A stretch of 11,495 nucleotides of DNA from NCBI GenBank assembly GCA_007122745.1, contig SKTA01000047.1, positions 1-11,495 of the forward strand, written 5' to 3'. This stretch comes from Bacteroidales bacterium. Lineage in GTDB: Bacteria > Bacteroidota > Bacteroidia > Bacteroidales > UBA7960. The position numbers and the translations under genes are program-made. This document shows positions 1-7,080 of this stretch, in pieces. The notes under the pieces are model-generated. The model saw only the letters and a list, made by a program, of their open reading frames with translations, did no database searches and was not told where the DNA came from. How positions within the stretch are numbered: the first letter of the stretch is position 1; each line of letters begins with the position of its first letter.

Positions 1-2160
1 ACCAATAAGGCGGCACGAGAAATGCGTGAGCGGGTGGCAAACCTCATTGATCCATCAAAAGCCAAAAGTCTATGGATGGGAACATTTCACAGCATTTTTG
101 CCCGAATCCTGCGGGTTGAAGCGGACAAACTAAACTATCCTTCGCAATTTACCATATATGATATGGAAGACTCAAAGCGGGTGATCAAAAAAATCCTGAA
201 GGAACAAAACCTGGATGACAAAACCTACGCCCCCGGCTTTGTCATGAGCCGCATTTCAAATGCAAAAAACAACCTGATATCCGCTGTCGATTATAATGAA
301 GACCCTGAGATTCAAAGTCACGACATTCAGAGCAACAAGCCCAAACTCGGACTGATATACAGTCTCTACCAGCAAAAGCTCCGTAAGGCTTCCGCCATGG
401 ATTTCGATGATCTTTTGTTCAATACCAATGTCTTGCTACGCGACTTCCCGGAGGTTTTATACAAATACCAACAGCGATTTGAGTACGTCCTGGTTGATGA
501 ATACCAAGACACCAACTTTGCCCAATACCTTATCATCAAGAAGCTGGCCGCCAACAACGAAAATATCTGTGTAGTGGGTGATGATGCGCAGAGCATCTAC
601 GCTTTCCGGGGAGCCAACATTCAGAACATCCTGAATTTTAAAAAAGATTACCCAGATTATCGAATTTTTAAACTTGAACAAAATTACCGTTCAACAAAGC
701 ATATTGTGGATGCGGCAAACAGCCTTATAAAGCACAACAAGAATCAGATCCATAAAAAAATCTGGACCAGCAACGGTTCGGGCGAAAAGCTGCACATCAT
801 CAATACCGCGACGGAAGGGGAAGAGGCCGCCTGGGTGGCAGGACGTATCTTTGAGATGATACAGCAAAACCAACTGCCCAACTCAGCCTTTGCTACATTA
901 TACCGAACCAACGCCCAATCAAGGGCGATGGAAGAGGCCTTACGGCGACTTAACATCCCTTACCGGATTTATGGAAGTGTTTCGTTTTACCAACGAAAAG
1001 AGATTAAAGACCTTCTAGCCTATTTCCGGCTGGTTATCAATCCGCTTGATGAGGATGCGTTTTTGCGCATTGTCAATTTCCCCGCCAGGGGGATCGGTGC
1101 CACGAGCGTAAATAAGCTTGTTGTCAAAGCCAATGAAACGGGAAAACCATTGTGGCAAGTTGCAGAAAACCCGGTTGATCACGGTGTGGCCCTGAATGCG
1201 GGAATCCTTCGGAAACTTTCAGAGTTCATGCTCTTGATCAAAAGGTTTTCAGCGCATCTTTATAAGCTGAACGCTTTCGAACTCGGTGACCTGATCGTTA
1301 ACAAGTCAGGCATCCGGAAATTATATTTTGAGGATGGCACACAGGAAAGTCTGAACCGCAGGGATAACATTGAGGAACTGTTATCGGGTCTCAAGGACTT
1401 TGTGAGCAAGAAAGAGGGGCCCACAACACTTGTTGCGGAAGAAACGGACCAGACTCCGGAGCCCAATTCAGGGGATCCGCCATTCCGCACACTTGATGAA
1501 TTCATGCAGGATGTGGCGTTGCTCACCGACGCCGACACACAAGATGAAAAAAACGACAACAGGAACACGGTATCGCTCATGACCATACACGCTGCCAAAG
1601 GGCTTGAGTTTCCGTATGTGTTCATTGCCGGCGTGGAAGAAAACCTCTTCCCTTCACAACTCTCCATCAACAGCCAGGCTGAGCTGGAGGAGGAGCGCAG
1701 ACTGTTTTACGTGGCTATCACCCGTGCGATGAAAGCGGCCTGGATCCTTTATGCCGAAACGCGGTTCAGGTATGGTAATTTTAACCTGTGTGAGCCCAGC
1801 CGGTTCATAGACGAGCTGGATGATGCCTTCCTTGACTACGAATTGCCACGAAAAAGGCCATCAAAAAGGTTTAATAAACAGGAAAACTTTTCGGAAAGCC
1901 GCAAAAGGTTTACACGCTTAACTGAGGATGTTATCAGGAAGCCGGCAAAACAGGTTGATCAACCGGATGACAATACTGAATACCGGATCCTGAACGCTTC
2001 AATGCTGGAGGTCAACATGAGTGTGAGGCATCAGCGATTTGGCATTGGCACGGTTGTTGCTCTTGAAGGTGAAGGCCAAAATGCAAAAGCGACGGTTTCA
2101 TTCAATACATCAGGTAAAAAACAGCTACTGCTAAAATATGCACGCCTGAAAATAATGTAA
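1..2160 (+). CDS. uvrD: UvrD/PcrA-type superfamily 1A DNA helicase, N-terminus missing
   Basis: ATP-dependent 3'-5' DNA helicase of the UvrD/PcrA/Rep group, which acts in nucleotide excision repair, mismatch repair and removal of blocked replication or recombination intermediates. The frame is open from base 1, and the codons before the ATG at 22 read TNKAARE, the end of helicase motif Ia, so that ATG is internal. Roughly 60 residues, including the Q motif and Walker A, should lie upstream. Visible motifs: Ib MGTFHSIFARIL (about 76-111), Walker B VDEYQDTN (about 493-516), motif III GDDAQSIYAFRGA (about 577-615), motif IV LEQNYRST (about 673-696), a 2B RGIG element (about 1087-1098), motif V TIHAAKGLEFPYVF (1582-1623), motif VI RRLFYVAITRA (about 1696-1728). 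The C-terminus RFGIGTVVALEGEG matches the PcrA/UvrD Tudor-like tail. A polar linker (about 1408-1560) interrupts the 2B region. PcrA and UvrD cannot be separated here. No frameshift is seen. Confidence 0.96.
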   Translation, partial: TNKAAREMRERVANLIDPSKAKSLWMGTFHSIFARILRVEADKLNYPSQFTIYDMEDSKRVIKKILKEQNLDDKTYAPGFVMSRISNAKNNLISAVDYNEDPEIQSHDIQSNKPKLGLIYSLYQQKLRKASAMDFDDLLFNTNVLLRDFPEVLYKYQQRFEYVLVDEYQDTNFAQYLIIKKLAANNENICVVGDDAQSIYAFRGANIQNILNFKKDYPDYRIFKLEQNYRSTKHIVDAANSLIKHNKNQIHKKIWTSNGSGEKLHIINTATEGEEAAWVAGRIFEMIQQNQLPNSAFATLYRTNAQSRAMEEALRRLNIPYRIYGSVSFYQRKEIKDLLAYFRLVINPLDEDAFLRIVNFPARGIGATSVNKLVVKANETGKPLWQVAENPVDHGVALNAGILRKLSEFMLLIKRFSAHLYKLNAFELGDLIVNKSGIRKLYFEDGTQESLNRRDNIEELLSGLKDFVSKKEGPTTLVAEETDQTPEPNSGDPPFRTLDEFMQDVALLTDADTQDEKNDNRNTVSLMTIHAAKGLEFPYVFIAGVEENLFPSQLSINSQAELEEERRLFYVAITRAMKAAWILYAETRFRYGNFNLCEPSRFIDELDDAFLDYELPRKRPSKRFNKQENFSESRKRFTRLTEDVIRKPAKQVDQPDDNTEYRILNASMLEVNMSVRHQRFGIGTVVALEGEGQNAKATVSFNTSGKKQLLLKYARLKIM

Positions 2161-2195
2161 TTTGAAAATCGTTATAGAGTTGCGGATATTTTAAC

Positions 2196-2203
2196 TATCT
2201 TTG
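2196..2203 (+). promoter_or_regulatory. Candidate Bacteroidota -7 promoter box for DUF4290-murA
   Basis: TATCTTTG is a perfect match to the Bacteroidota -7 consensus TAnnTTTG and lies in the only non-coding gap between uvrD and the DUF4290 gene. Transcription would start near 2209, giving a leader of about 70 bases. No convincing TTTG-type -33 element is present at the usual distance of about 19 bases, so the call rests on the -7 box and its position. Confidence 0.45.
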
Positions 2204-2215
2204 CAGAACTTCAAC

Positions 2216-2250
2216 TGCTTGCGACCGGCCCTCAGTAATAAAAGCAAGCA
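2216..2250 (+). promoter_or_regulatory. Inverted repeat in the leader of DUF4290-murA
   Basis: TGCTTGC (2216-2222) and GCAAGCA (2244-2250) are perfect 7-base complements around a 21-base loop containing GACCGGCCC. If transcription starts at the box at 2196-2203, the hairpin forms almost at the 5' end of the mRNA. No U run follows, so it is not an intrinsic terminator for uvrD. It could stabilise or regulate the leader; function is unknown and chance is possible. Confidence 0.35.
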
Positions 2251-2277
2251 ACACCACGAACATTATTCAAATCCAAA

Positions 2278-2907
2278 ATGGAATACAACACATCCCGTTC
2301 TAAAATGAATATTTCGGAATATGGCCGAAACATTCAAAAGATGATTGAGCAGATCATGTCTGTTGAAGACCCTGAAAAAAGGAATCATCTGGCAAGAGCC
2401 ACCATTAACGTTATGGGGCAACTTAATCCCCATCTTCGTGATGTCAACGATTTTAAGCACAAACTTTGGGACCACCTTTTCATCATGTCAGACTTCAAGC
2501 TTGACGTGGAATCCCCCTACCCGATCCCTTCGCGCGAAACGCTCACCAAAAAGCCAGAGCCGCTCCAATATTCAAGTAATAATGTCACCTATAAACATTA
2601 CGGAAGGCACATTGAGAGAATTATTGAGAAAGCCTGTGAAATGGAAGAGGGGAAAGTTAAAGATGCCCTGATCAAGCTTGTCGCCAACCATTTGAAAAAA
2701 TCATACCTGACCTGGAACAGGGATGCCGTGAACGATGAAGAGATCGCTGAGCACCTGAGTATCCTTTCAAAAGGTAAGCTTAAGCTTCAGGATGACATAA
2801 AACTCAGCCATACAACCGACATCCTATCCAAAACCAAAAAGAAAAAATTCCAGGGACGGCAAGGGGGTAACAAACCACATCGGAACAGAAAAAATCATCA
2901 ATCATAA
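2278..2907 (+). CDS. DUF4290 family protein, function unknown
   Basis: A 209-residue protein that I recognise, from memory, as the Bacteroidota-restricted DUF4290 family; no biochemical function is known to me. It has no signal peptide or membrane segment, so it is probably cytoplasmic and mostly helical. The sequence contains two copies of one unit, residues 15-77 and 108-170. Both begin YGR-x-I and both reach HL-x-I-[ML]-S-x-x-KL exactly 51 residues later, aligning without gaps at about 15 identities in 63. The tail from residue 185 is strongly basic (KTKKKK, then R/K/N/G-rich), suggesting nucleic-acid or ribosome contact, though this is inference. Its stop codon is one base before the murA start, so the two are very likely co-transcribed and translationally coupled. 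The start ATG at 2278 has no Shine-Dalgarno, only an A-rich leader, which is normal for this phylum. Confidence 0.88.
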   Translation: MEYNTSRSKMNISEYGRNIQKMIEQIMSVEDPEKRNHLARATINVMGQLNPHLRDVNDFKHKLWDHLFIMSDFKLDVESPYPIPSRETLTKKPEPLQYSSNNVTYKHYGRHIERIIEKACEMEEGKVKDALIKLVANHLKKSYLTWNRDAVNDEEIAEHLSILSKGKLKLQDDIKLSHTTDILSKTKKKKFQGRQGGNKPHRNRKNHQS

Positions 2908-2908
2908 A

Positions 2909-4213
2909 ATGGGTTCTTTTGTCATTCAGGGAGGGAAACAGCTCAATGGTGAAGTGATTCCACAGGGAGCAAAGAATGAGGCACTTCAGATCATTTGCGC
3001 CACCTTGCTTACCGACTGCGAAGTGGTGGTTGAAAACATTCCACACATTCGTGACGTATTGAAGCTTATTGAACTGATGGCCGATTTCGGGGTCAAGGTT
3101 AAAAAGATCAACGATAATAGTTACTCTTTTCAGGCGGATCAAGTGAATCTGGATCTGCTTTATGATAAAAACTTCAGTAAAAAGGTTGCCCAACTAAGAG
3201 GGTCTGTGATGATCGTTGGTCCGCTGCTTGCCCGTTTCCGGAAAGCTTCCATCCCAAAGCCGGGTGGCGACAAGATTGGCCGGCGCAGGCTTGACACCCA
3301 CTTCCTGGGACTTGAGAAGCTTGGGGCCAAATTTCATTATGACAAGGAGAAGTTCTTTTATCATATTGAAGGGGAAGGGCTTCGGGGTTGCGAGATCCTG
3401 CTGGATGAAGCATCTGTTACCGGAACTGCCAACGTAATCATGGCAGCAACCCTTGCCAAAGGAAAAACCACACTTTACAATGCCGCTTGTGAGCCTTACA
3501 TCCAGCAGTTATGCAGGATGCTGAACAACATGGGTGCCAATATTTCCGGAATCGGATCCAACCTGCTTTACATTGAGGGGGTGGATTCCCTGAAAGGATG
3601 CATGCACCGCATGTTGCCCGACATGATTGAGATAGGAAGCTTCATTGCTCTGGCCGCCATGACAAGGTCTGAGATCACCATAAAAGATGTAAACTACAAA
3701 CAGCTTGGCATCATTCCTGAAGTGTTCCGAAAGCTGGGTGTGGTGATGGAGGTAAGACAGGATGACCTGTTTATTCCGGCACAAGACCGATATGAAGTGG
3801 ACACCTATATCGACGGCAGCATTCTTACCATATCAGATGCACCCTGGCCGGGGTTTTCACCCGACCTGATATCGGTGGTGCTGGTTCTGGCCACACAAGC
3901 CAGGGGCAGCGTGCTGATCCATCAGAAAATGTTTGAAAGCAGACTTTTTTTTGTAGATAAGCTGATCGACATGGGTGCCCAAATCATTCTCTGTGACCCA
4001 CATCGTGCTACCGTGATCGGCCTCGACAGGAAATATCCGCTCAAGCCCCTTGAAATGATCTCACCCGATATCCGGGCGGGGGTTGCACTGCTTATCGCTG
4101 CACTCAGTGCCGAAGGTAAAAGCATCATCCACAACATCGAACAAATTGACCGCGGCTACCAGTTTATTGACAGCAGACTGCAAAAAATTGGTGCAATGAT
4201 CCAAAGGATCTAA
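2909..4213 (+). CDS. murA: UDP-N-acetylglucosamine 1-carboxyvinyltransferase (MurA)
   Basis: Cytoplasmic enzyme of the first committed step of peptidoglycan synthesis: it transfers enolpyruvate from phosphoenolpyruvate to UDP-GlcNAc. Its 434 residues are near the usual 420-440, with the EPSP-synthase-like two-domain fold. Diagnostic residues: GAKNEAL with Lys22 (E. coli Lys22), the flexible loop KPGGDKIGRRRLDTH at 117-131, PGFSPDL with Asp319 (E. coli Asp305), DIRAG with Arg389 (E. coli Arg397), and the C-terminal IDRGYQFIDSRL. Asp121 sits where E. coli has the catalytic Cys115. Cys-to-Asp MurA enzymes in other bacteria remain active and are insensitive to fosfomycin, which alkylates that cysteine. 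I recall Asp here in other Bacteroidota, so it is probably lineage-wide rather than acquired. The gene follows DUF4290 by one base and no terminator is evident after it. Confidence 0.97.
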   Translation: MGSFVIQGGKQLNGEVIPQGAKNEALQIICATLLTDCEVVVENIPHIRDVLKLIELMADFGVKVKKINDNSYSFQADQVNLDLLYDKNFSKKVAQLRGSVMIVGPLLARFRKASIPKPGGDKIGRRRLDTHFLGLEKLGAKFHYDKEKFFYHIEGEGLRGCEILLDEASVTGTANVIMAATLAKGKTTLYNAACEPYIQQLCRMLNNMGANISGIGSNLLYIEGVDSLKGCMHRMLPDMIEIGSFIALAAMTRSEITIKDVNYKQLGIIPEVFRKLGVVMEVRQDDLFIPAQDRYEVDTYIDGSILTISDAPWPGFSPDLISVVLVLATQARGSVLIHQKMFESRLFFVDKLIDMGAQIILCDPHRATVIGLDRKYPLKPLEMISPDIRAGVALLIAALSAEGKSIIHNIEQIDRGYQFIDSRLQKIGAMIQRI

Positions 4214-4348
4214 CCACCGATTGTGCCAAAACACCAGTCCATCAGACAAAGCAACATAAAAACGCTGACAAAATGGCCTTATAATGATTATGGCAAAGCT
4301 TTTGATGGCCTTTTGACCGCTAATCAGATATAAATACGCTTATAAGGA
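4214..4348 (+). other. murA-grpE intergenic region, presumed promoter region of the grpE operon
   Basis: This 135-base A/T-rich gap is the largest before the five-gene grpE cluster and so the likely site of its promoter. No TAnnTTTG box is present. There are sigma70-like fragments (TATAAT at 4280-4285; TTGACC at 4313-4318 with TATAAA at 4329-4334), but their spacers of 9-10 bases are too short for that class. An 11-base palindrome ATAATGATTAT lies at 4281-4291. No CIRCE operator (TTAGCACTC-N9-GAGTGCTAA) is present, so HrcA control is not supported. AAGG (4343-4346) stands only two bases before the grpE ATG, too close for a typical ribosome binding site. Confidence 0.3.
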
Positions 4349-4921
4349 ATGAAAAAGAAAGAGAAGAAAAGCAACGGGGAAAATTTAAAAGAAATAAACA
4401 AAGAGAGTCCGAAAGAGACCGCTAAATCGGATGATAAACAAGCATCTGAGCTCTCTGTACATAAAGAAAAAGACAACACCCTGCAGAGACAGCTTGATGA
4501 AACAAACGACAAATTCCTGCGACTGTTTTCGGAGTTTGACAATTATCGCAAGCGGGCTGCCAAAGAGCGGGTTGAGCTGACAAAAACGGCATCGGAGGCG
4601 GTTATTACCGCTTTGTTGCCTGTGCTCGACGACTTGGAGAGGGCAGTCAAAATGGACGCAGAGAATACAAAAACGGAAGAACAAGCCAAAAAAGAGGGCC
4701 TTTCCCTTATTTTCAACAAATTTAAGTCGGTTTTAAGACAAAAGGGTGTAGAGGAGATAGCCTCCGTGGGTGAAGACTTCAACACCGATTATCATGATGC
4801 CATCACACACATTCCGGCAGATAATAAGGAACAAAAAGGAAAAGTGGTGGAAGAGGTCAAGAAAGGTTATACGCTGAATGGTAAAGTGATACGCTATGCC
4901 AGTGTGATTGTAGCAAATTAG
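4349..4921 (+). CDS. grpE: Nucleotide exchange factor GrpE
   Basis: Cytoplasmic co-chaperone that releases ADP from DnaK and so resets the Hsp70 cycle; it may also act as a thermosensor. The 190 residues are typical in length. Residues 1-45 are a lysine/glutamate-rich disordered tail, 46-100 form the long dimerising coiled coil with the family motif FDNYRKR at 63-69 followed by LLPVLDDLERA, and 134-190 form the beta domain that contacts DnaK. The end GYTLNGKVIRYASVIVAN closely matches the GrpE C-terminal signature, in which E. coli has GYTLNGRTIRAAMVTVA. It is the first gene of the tight cluster, nine bases before dnaJ, and dnaK is not in the window. The start is the only sensible ATG after the upstream gap. 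Confidence 0.97.
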   Translation: MKKKEKKSNGENLKEINKESPKETAKSDDKQASELSVHKEKDNTLQRQLDETNDKFLRLFSEFDNYRKRAAKERVELTKTASEAVITALLPVLDDLERAVKMDAENTKTEEQAKKEGLSLIFNKFKSVLRQKGVEEIASVGEDFNTDYHDAITHIPADNKEQKGKVVEEVKKGYTLNGKVIRYASVIVAN

Positions 4922-4930
4922 TTTTAAGAT

Positions 4931-6085
4931 ATGTCGAAAAGGGATTATTACGAAATATTGGGCGTTTCACGTGATGCCAAACCGGAAGAGATCAAAAAGG
5001 CTTACCGACAGAAAGCCTTAAAGTTTCACCCGGATAAGAACCCTGGGGATGACACGGCTGAAGCCCGTTTCAAGGAAGCTGCCGAAGCTTATGAGGTGCT
5101 CAGTAACCCCGAAAAAAAATCGCGTTATGATCAGTTTGGCCATGCCGGAATGAGCAATAACTTTGGTGGCGGCTTCAGCGGCGGCGGCATGTCGATGGAA
5201 GACATCTTCAGCCAGTTTGGAGACATTTTCGGTGGCGCCTTTGGAGGCGGGTTCAGTGGTTTTGGAGGCAGTGGACGCCGCACCCGGCGCGTAAACAAGG
5301 GATCGAACCTGCGGATTAAGGTAAAACTCAAACTGGAAGACATCCTCAATGGTGTCGAAAAGAAAATCAAAGTCAATAAATATATAGCCTGCAATTCCTG
5401 CAGCGGAACCGGCGCCAGGAACGGAAGCGCTTATCGTACCTGTTCAACCTGTAACGGTGCCGGAAGGGTAACTCGCGTTACAAATACCTTCCTTGGTCAG
5501 ATGCAAACCACCAGCAGCTGTCCGGGCTGCGGAGGGGAAGGGCAAACCATCGAAGAGAAATGCTCCTCCTGTTATGGAAACGGTATTGTAAAAAAAGAGG
5601 AGGTAATCAGCATCAACATCCCTGCCGGAGTGCAAGAGGGGATGCAACTTTCGCTGAGCGGCAAGGGGAATACAGCACCCAGGGGTGGAATACCCGGCGA
5701 CCTGATCGTGCTCGTTGAGGAGGTACCCCACGAAAAGCTGATTCGCGACGACATGAACCTTCTTTATGACCATCATATCAGTTTTCCGGAAGCGGTATTG
5801 GGTACCGGCATTGAAGTTCCTACCCTCGAAGGGAAAGCCCGCATAAAAATAGAACCGGGTACACAAGGCGGTAAGGTTTTGAGGCTAAAAGGGAAAGGAT
5901 TACCCTCAGTGAATGCTTACGGACGCGGTGACCTGCTGGTGAACATCAATATCTGGACACCCCAATCCGTAAATGCTGAAGAAAAAGAGGTCCTCGACAG
6001 GCTAAAGGACTCCGAAAACTTTCAACCCAGGCCCAAAAAAAGTGACAAAAGCTTCTTTGAACGAATGAAAGATGTCTTCAATTAA
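4931..6085 (+). CDS. dnaJ: Chaperone protein DnaJ (type I Hsp40)
   Basis: Co-chaperone that delivers unfolded clients to DnaK and stimulates its ATPase; also prevents aggregation on its own. Full type I architecture in 384 residues: J domain 4-70 with HPD at 33-35, a Gly/Phe-rich linker 75-115 with the DIFSQFGDIF helix, a zinc-binding domain with four CxxCxGxG motifs starting at C154, C171, C197 and C211, then the two client-binding beta domains (225-345) and a C-terminal dimerisation segment. The loop between the second and third zinc motifs is four residues longer than in E. coli. All key residues are intact. It sits nine bases after grpE and eleven before the ABC ATPase, so it is probably mid-operon. 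The Gly/Phe region is locally GC-rich because of GGC/GGT codons, not because of transfer. Confidence 0.98.
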   Translation: MSKRDYYEILGVSRDAKPEEIKKAYRQKALKFHPDKNPGDDTAEARFKEAAEAYEVLSNPEKKSRYDQFGHAGMSNNFGGGFSGGGMSMEDIFSQFGDIFGGAFGGGFSGFGGSGRRTRRVNKGSNLRIKVKLKLEDILNGVEKKIKVNKYIACNSCSGTGARNGSAYRTCSTCNGAGRVTRVTNTFLGQMQTTSSCPGCGGEGQTIEEKCSSCYGNGIVKKEEVISINIPAGVQEGMQLSLSGKGNTAPRGGIPGDLIVLVEEVPHEKLIRDDMNLLYDHHISFPEAVLGTGIEVPTLEGKARIKIEPGTQGGKVLRLKGKGLPSVNAYGRGDLLVNINIWTPQSVNAEEKEVLDRLKDSENFQPRPKKSDKSFFERMKDVFN

Positions 6086-6096
6086 TTGACACGCGA

Positions 6097-7074
6097 ATGA
6101 ACACCCTCCTGCACGCAGAAAACATTACAAAGGAATATACCAACCACAGAGCCCTGAGCAATGTGAGCATGCACGTTCCAGAGCAAAGCATCTTCGGATT
6201 GCTTGGCCCGAACGGGGCAGGCAAAACCACACTCATCCGGATCATTAATCAGATCATCGGGCCCGATCGGGGAAAAGTGTTTTTGGACAATGAAAGACTC
6301 AAGCCCAAACACGTCAGGCAAATTGGTTATCTCCCCGAGGAACGCGGTTTGTACAAAAAAATGAAGTTGGGAGAGCAAGCCATCTATCTGGCACAACTGA
6401 AAGGATTAAAGGCGGGTGATGCAAAAATCATGCTGAAAAAGTGGTTTGAAAAGTTTGACCTGATGCCCTGGTGGAACAAGAAAGTGGAAGAGCTGTCAAA
6501 GGGGATGGCCCAGAAGGTCCAGTTCATCATCACCGTGCTGCATAAACCCAGACTCCTGATTTTTGATGAGCCTTTCAGCGGATTCGACCCCATTAACGTC
6601 AACCTGTTGAAGGAGGAGATACTGAAACTCCGTGACGACGGTGCTACCATCATTTTTTCGACGCACAACATGGGCTCAGTGGAGGAGCTTTGTGACCACA
6701 TCGCCCTGATCAACAAATCAGAGAAAATCCTGGAAGGAACGGTTAGCCGTATCAAGAAAGACCATGCCAGAAGGATTTATGAAACAGAGCTGATCAACCT
6801 CCAGAAGCCGCTGGACAACATTCTTGATCAGCGATTTCGGGTTGTCAAAACAAAAACCCATGACGGACTTCTTAATGCCAGGATCAAGATCATCGACGAC
6901 AGCAGCACCAATGAGTTGATTCAGCTGCTGCTGCCCGAGGCGGGCCTGGTATCCTTCAAAGAGATCACACCAAGTATGAATGATATTTTTATCAAGCAGG
7001 TAACCGGGAAATTTCCGGCGGAACAAAATGCAAATAGCAACAACAATCCATCTGATATCGTGAGTGTTCAATAA
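6097..7074 (+). CDS. ABC-2 type exporter, ATP-binding subunit (NatA-like)
   Basis: Cytoplasmic ATPase that powers the membrane subunit encoded next to it. The 325 residues comprise one nucleotide-binding domain (about 1-215): Walker A GPNGAGKT at 37-44, IGYLPEERG at 76-84, which is characteristic of the NatA/DrrA group, signature LSKGMAQK at 133-140 (a GMAQK form instead of the commoner SGGQ), Walker B LLIFDEP at 153-159, D-loop SGFDP, and switch His190. All catalytic residues are present, so it should hydrolyse ATP. A further 110 residues form a C-terminal accessory domain as in other ABC-2 exporters, ending in an Asn-rich tail. The NatA family exports Na+ in Bacillus, but relatives move drugs, lipids or peptides; the substrate cannot be read from the sequence. 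It lies eleven bases after dnaJ and six before the permease. Confidence 0.93.
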   Translation: MNTLLHAENITKEYTNHRALSNVSMHVPEQSIFGLLGPNGAGKTTLIRIINQIIGPDRGKVFLDNERLKPKHVRQIGYLPEERGLYKKMKLGEQAIYLAQLKGLKAGDAKIMLKKWFEKFDLMPWWNKKVEELSKGMAQKVQFIITVLHKPRLLIFDEPFSGFDPINVNLLKEEILKLRDDGATIIFSTHNMGSVEELCDHIALINKSEKILEGTVSRIKKDHARRIYETELINLQKPLDNILDQRFRVVKTKTHDGLLNARIKIIDDSSTNELIQLLLPEAGLVSFKEITPSMNDIFIKQVTGKFPAEQNANSNNNPSDIVSVQ

Positions 7075-7080
7075 GAAAAG

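Noticed and set aside
22..24. ATG at 22 as the true start of the helicase
   Set aside because: The frame is open to base 1, the upstream codons encode motif Ia residues, and Walker A would be missing.
1260..1670. Minus-strand open frame of 136 codons, Ser-rich
   Set aside because: It is antisense to the conserved 2B and motif V region of the helicase, and its composition reflects the complement of that frame.
4275..4315. Possible rho-independent terminator after murA (GGCC ... GGCCTTTT)
   Set aside because: The only pairing is four bases around a loop of about 28, too weak for an intrinsic terminator.
4265..4334. Sigma70-like promoters for grpE (CTGACA/TATAAT and TTGACC/TATAAA)
   Set aside because: Spacers are 9 and 10 bases instead of about 17, and Bacteroidota use a different consensus. 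Noted only as A/T-rich words.
4214..4348. CIRCE or other heat-shock operator
   Set aside because: No TTAGCACTC-N9-GAGTGCTAA or recognisable variant is present.
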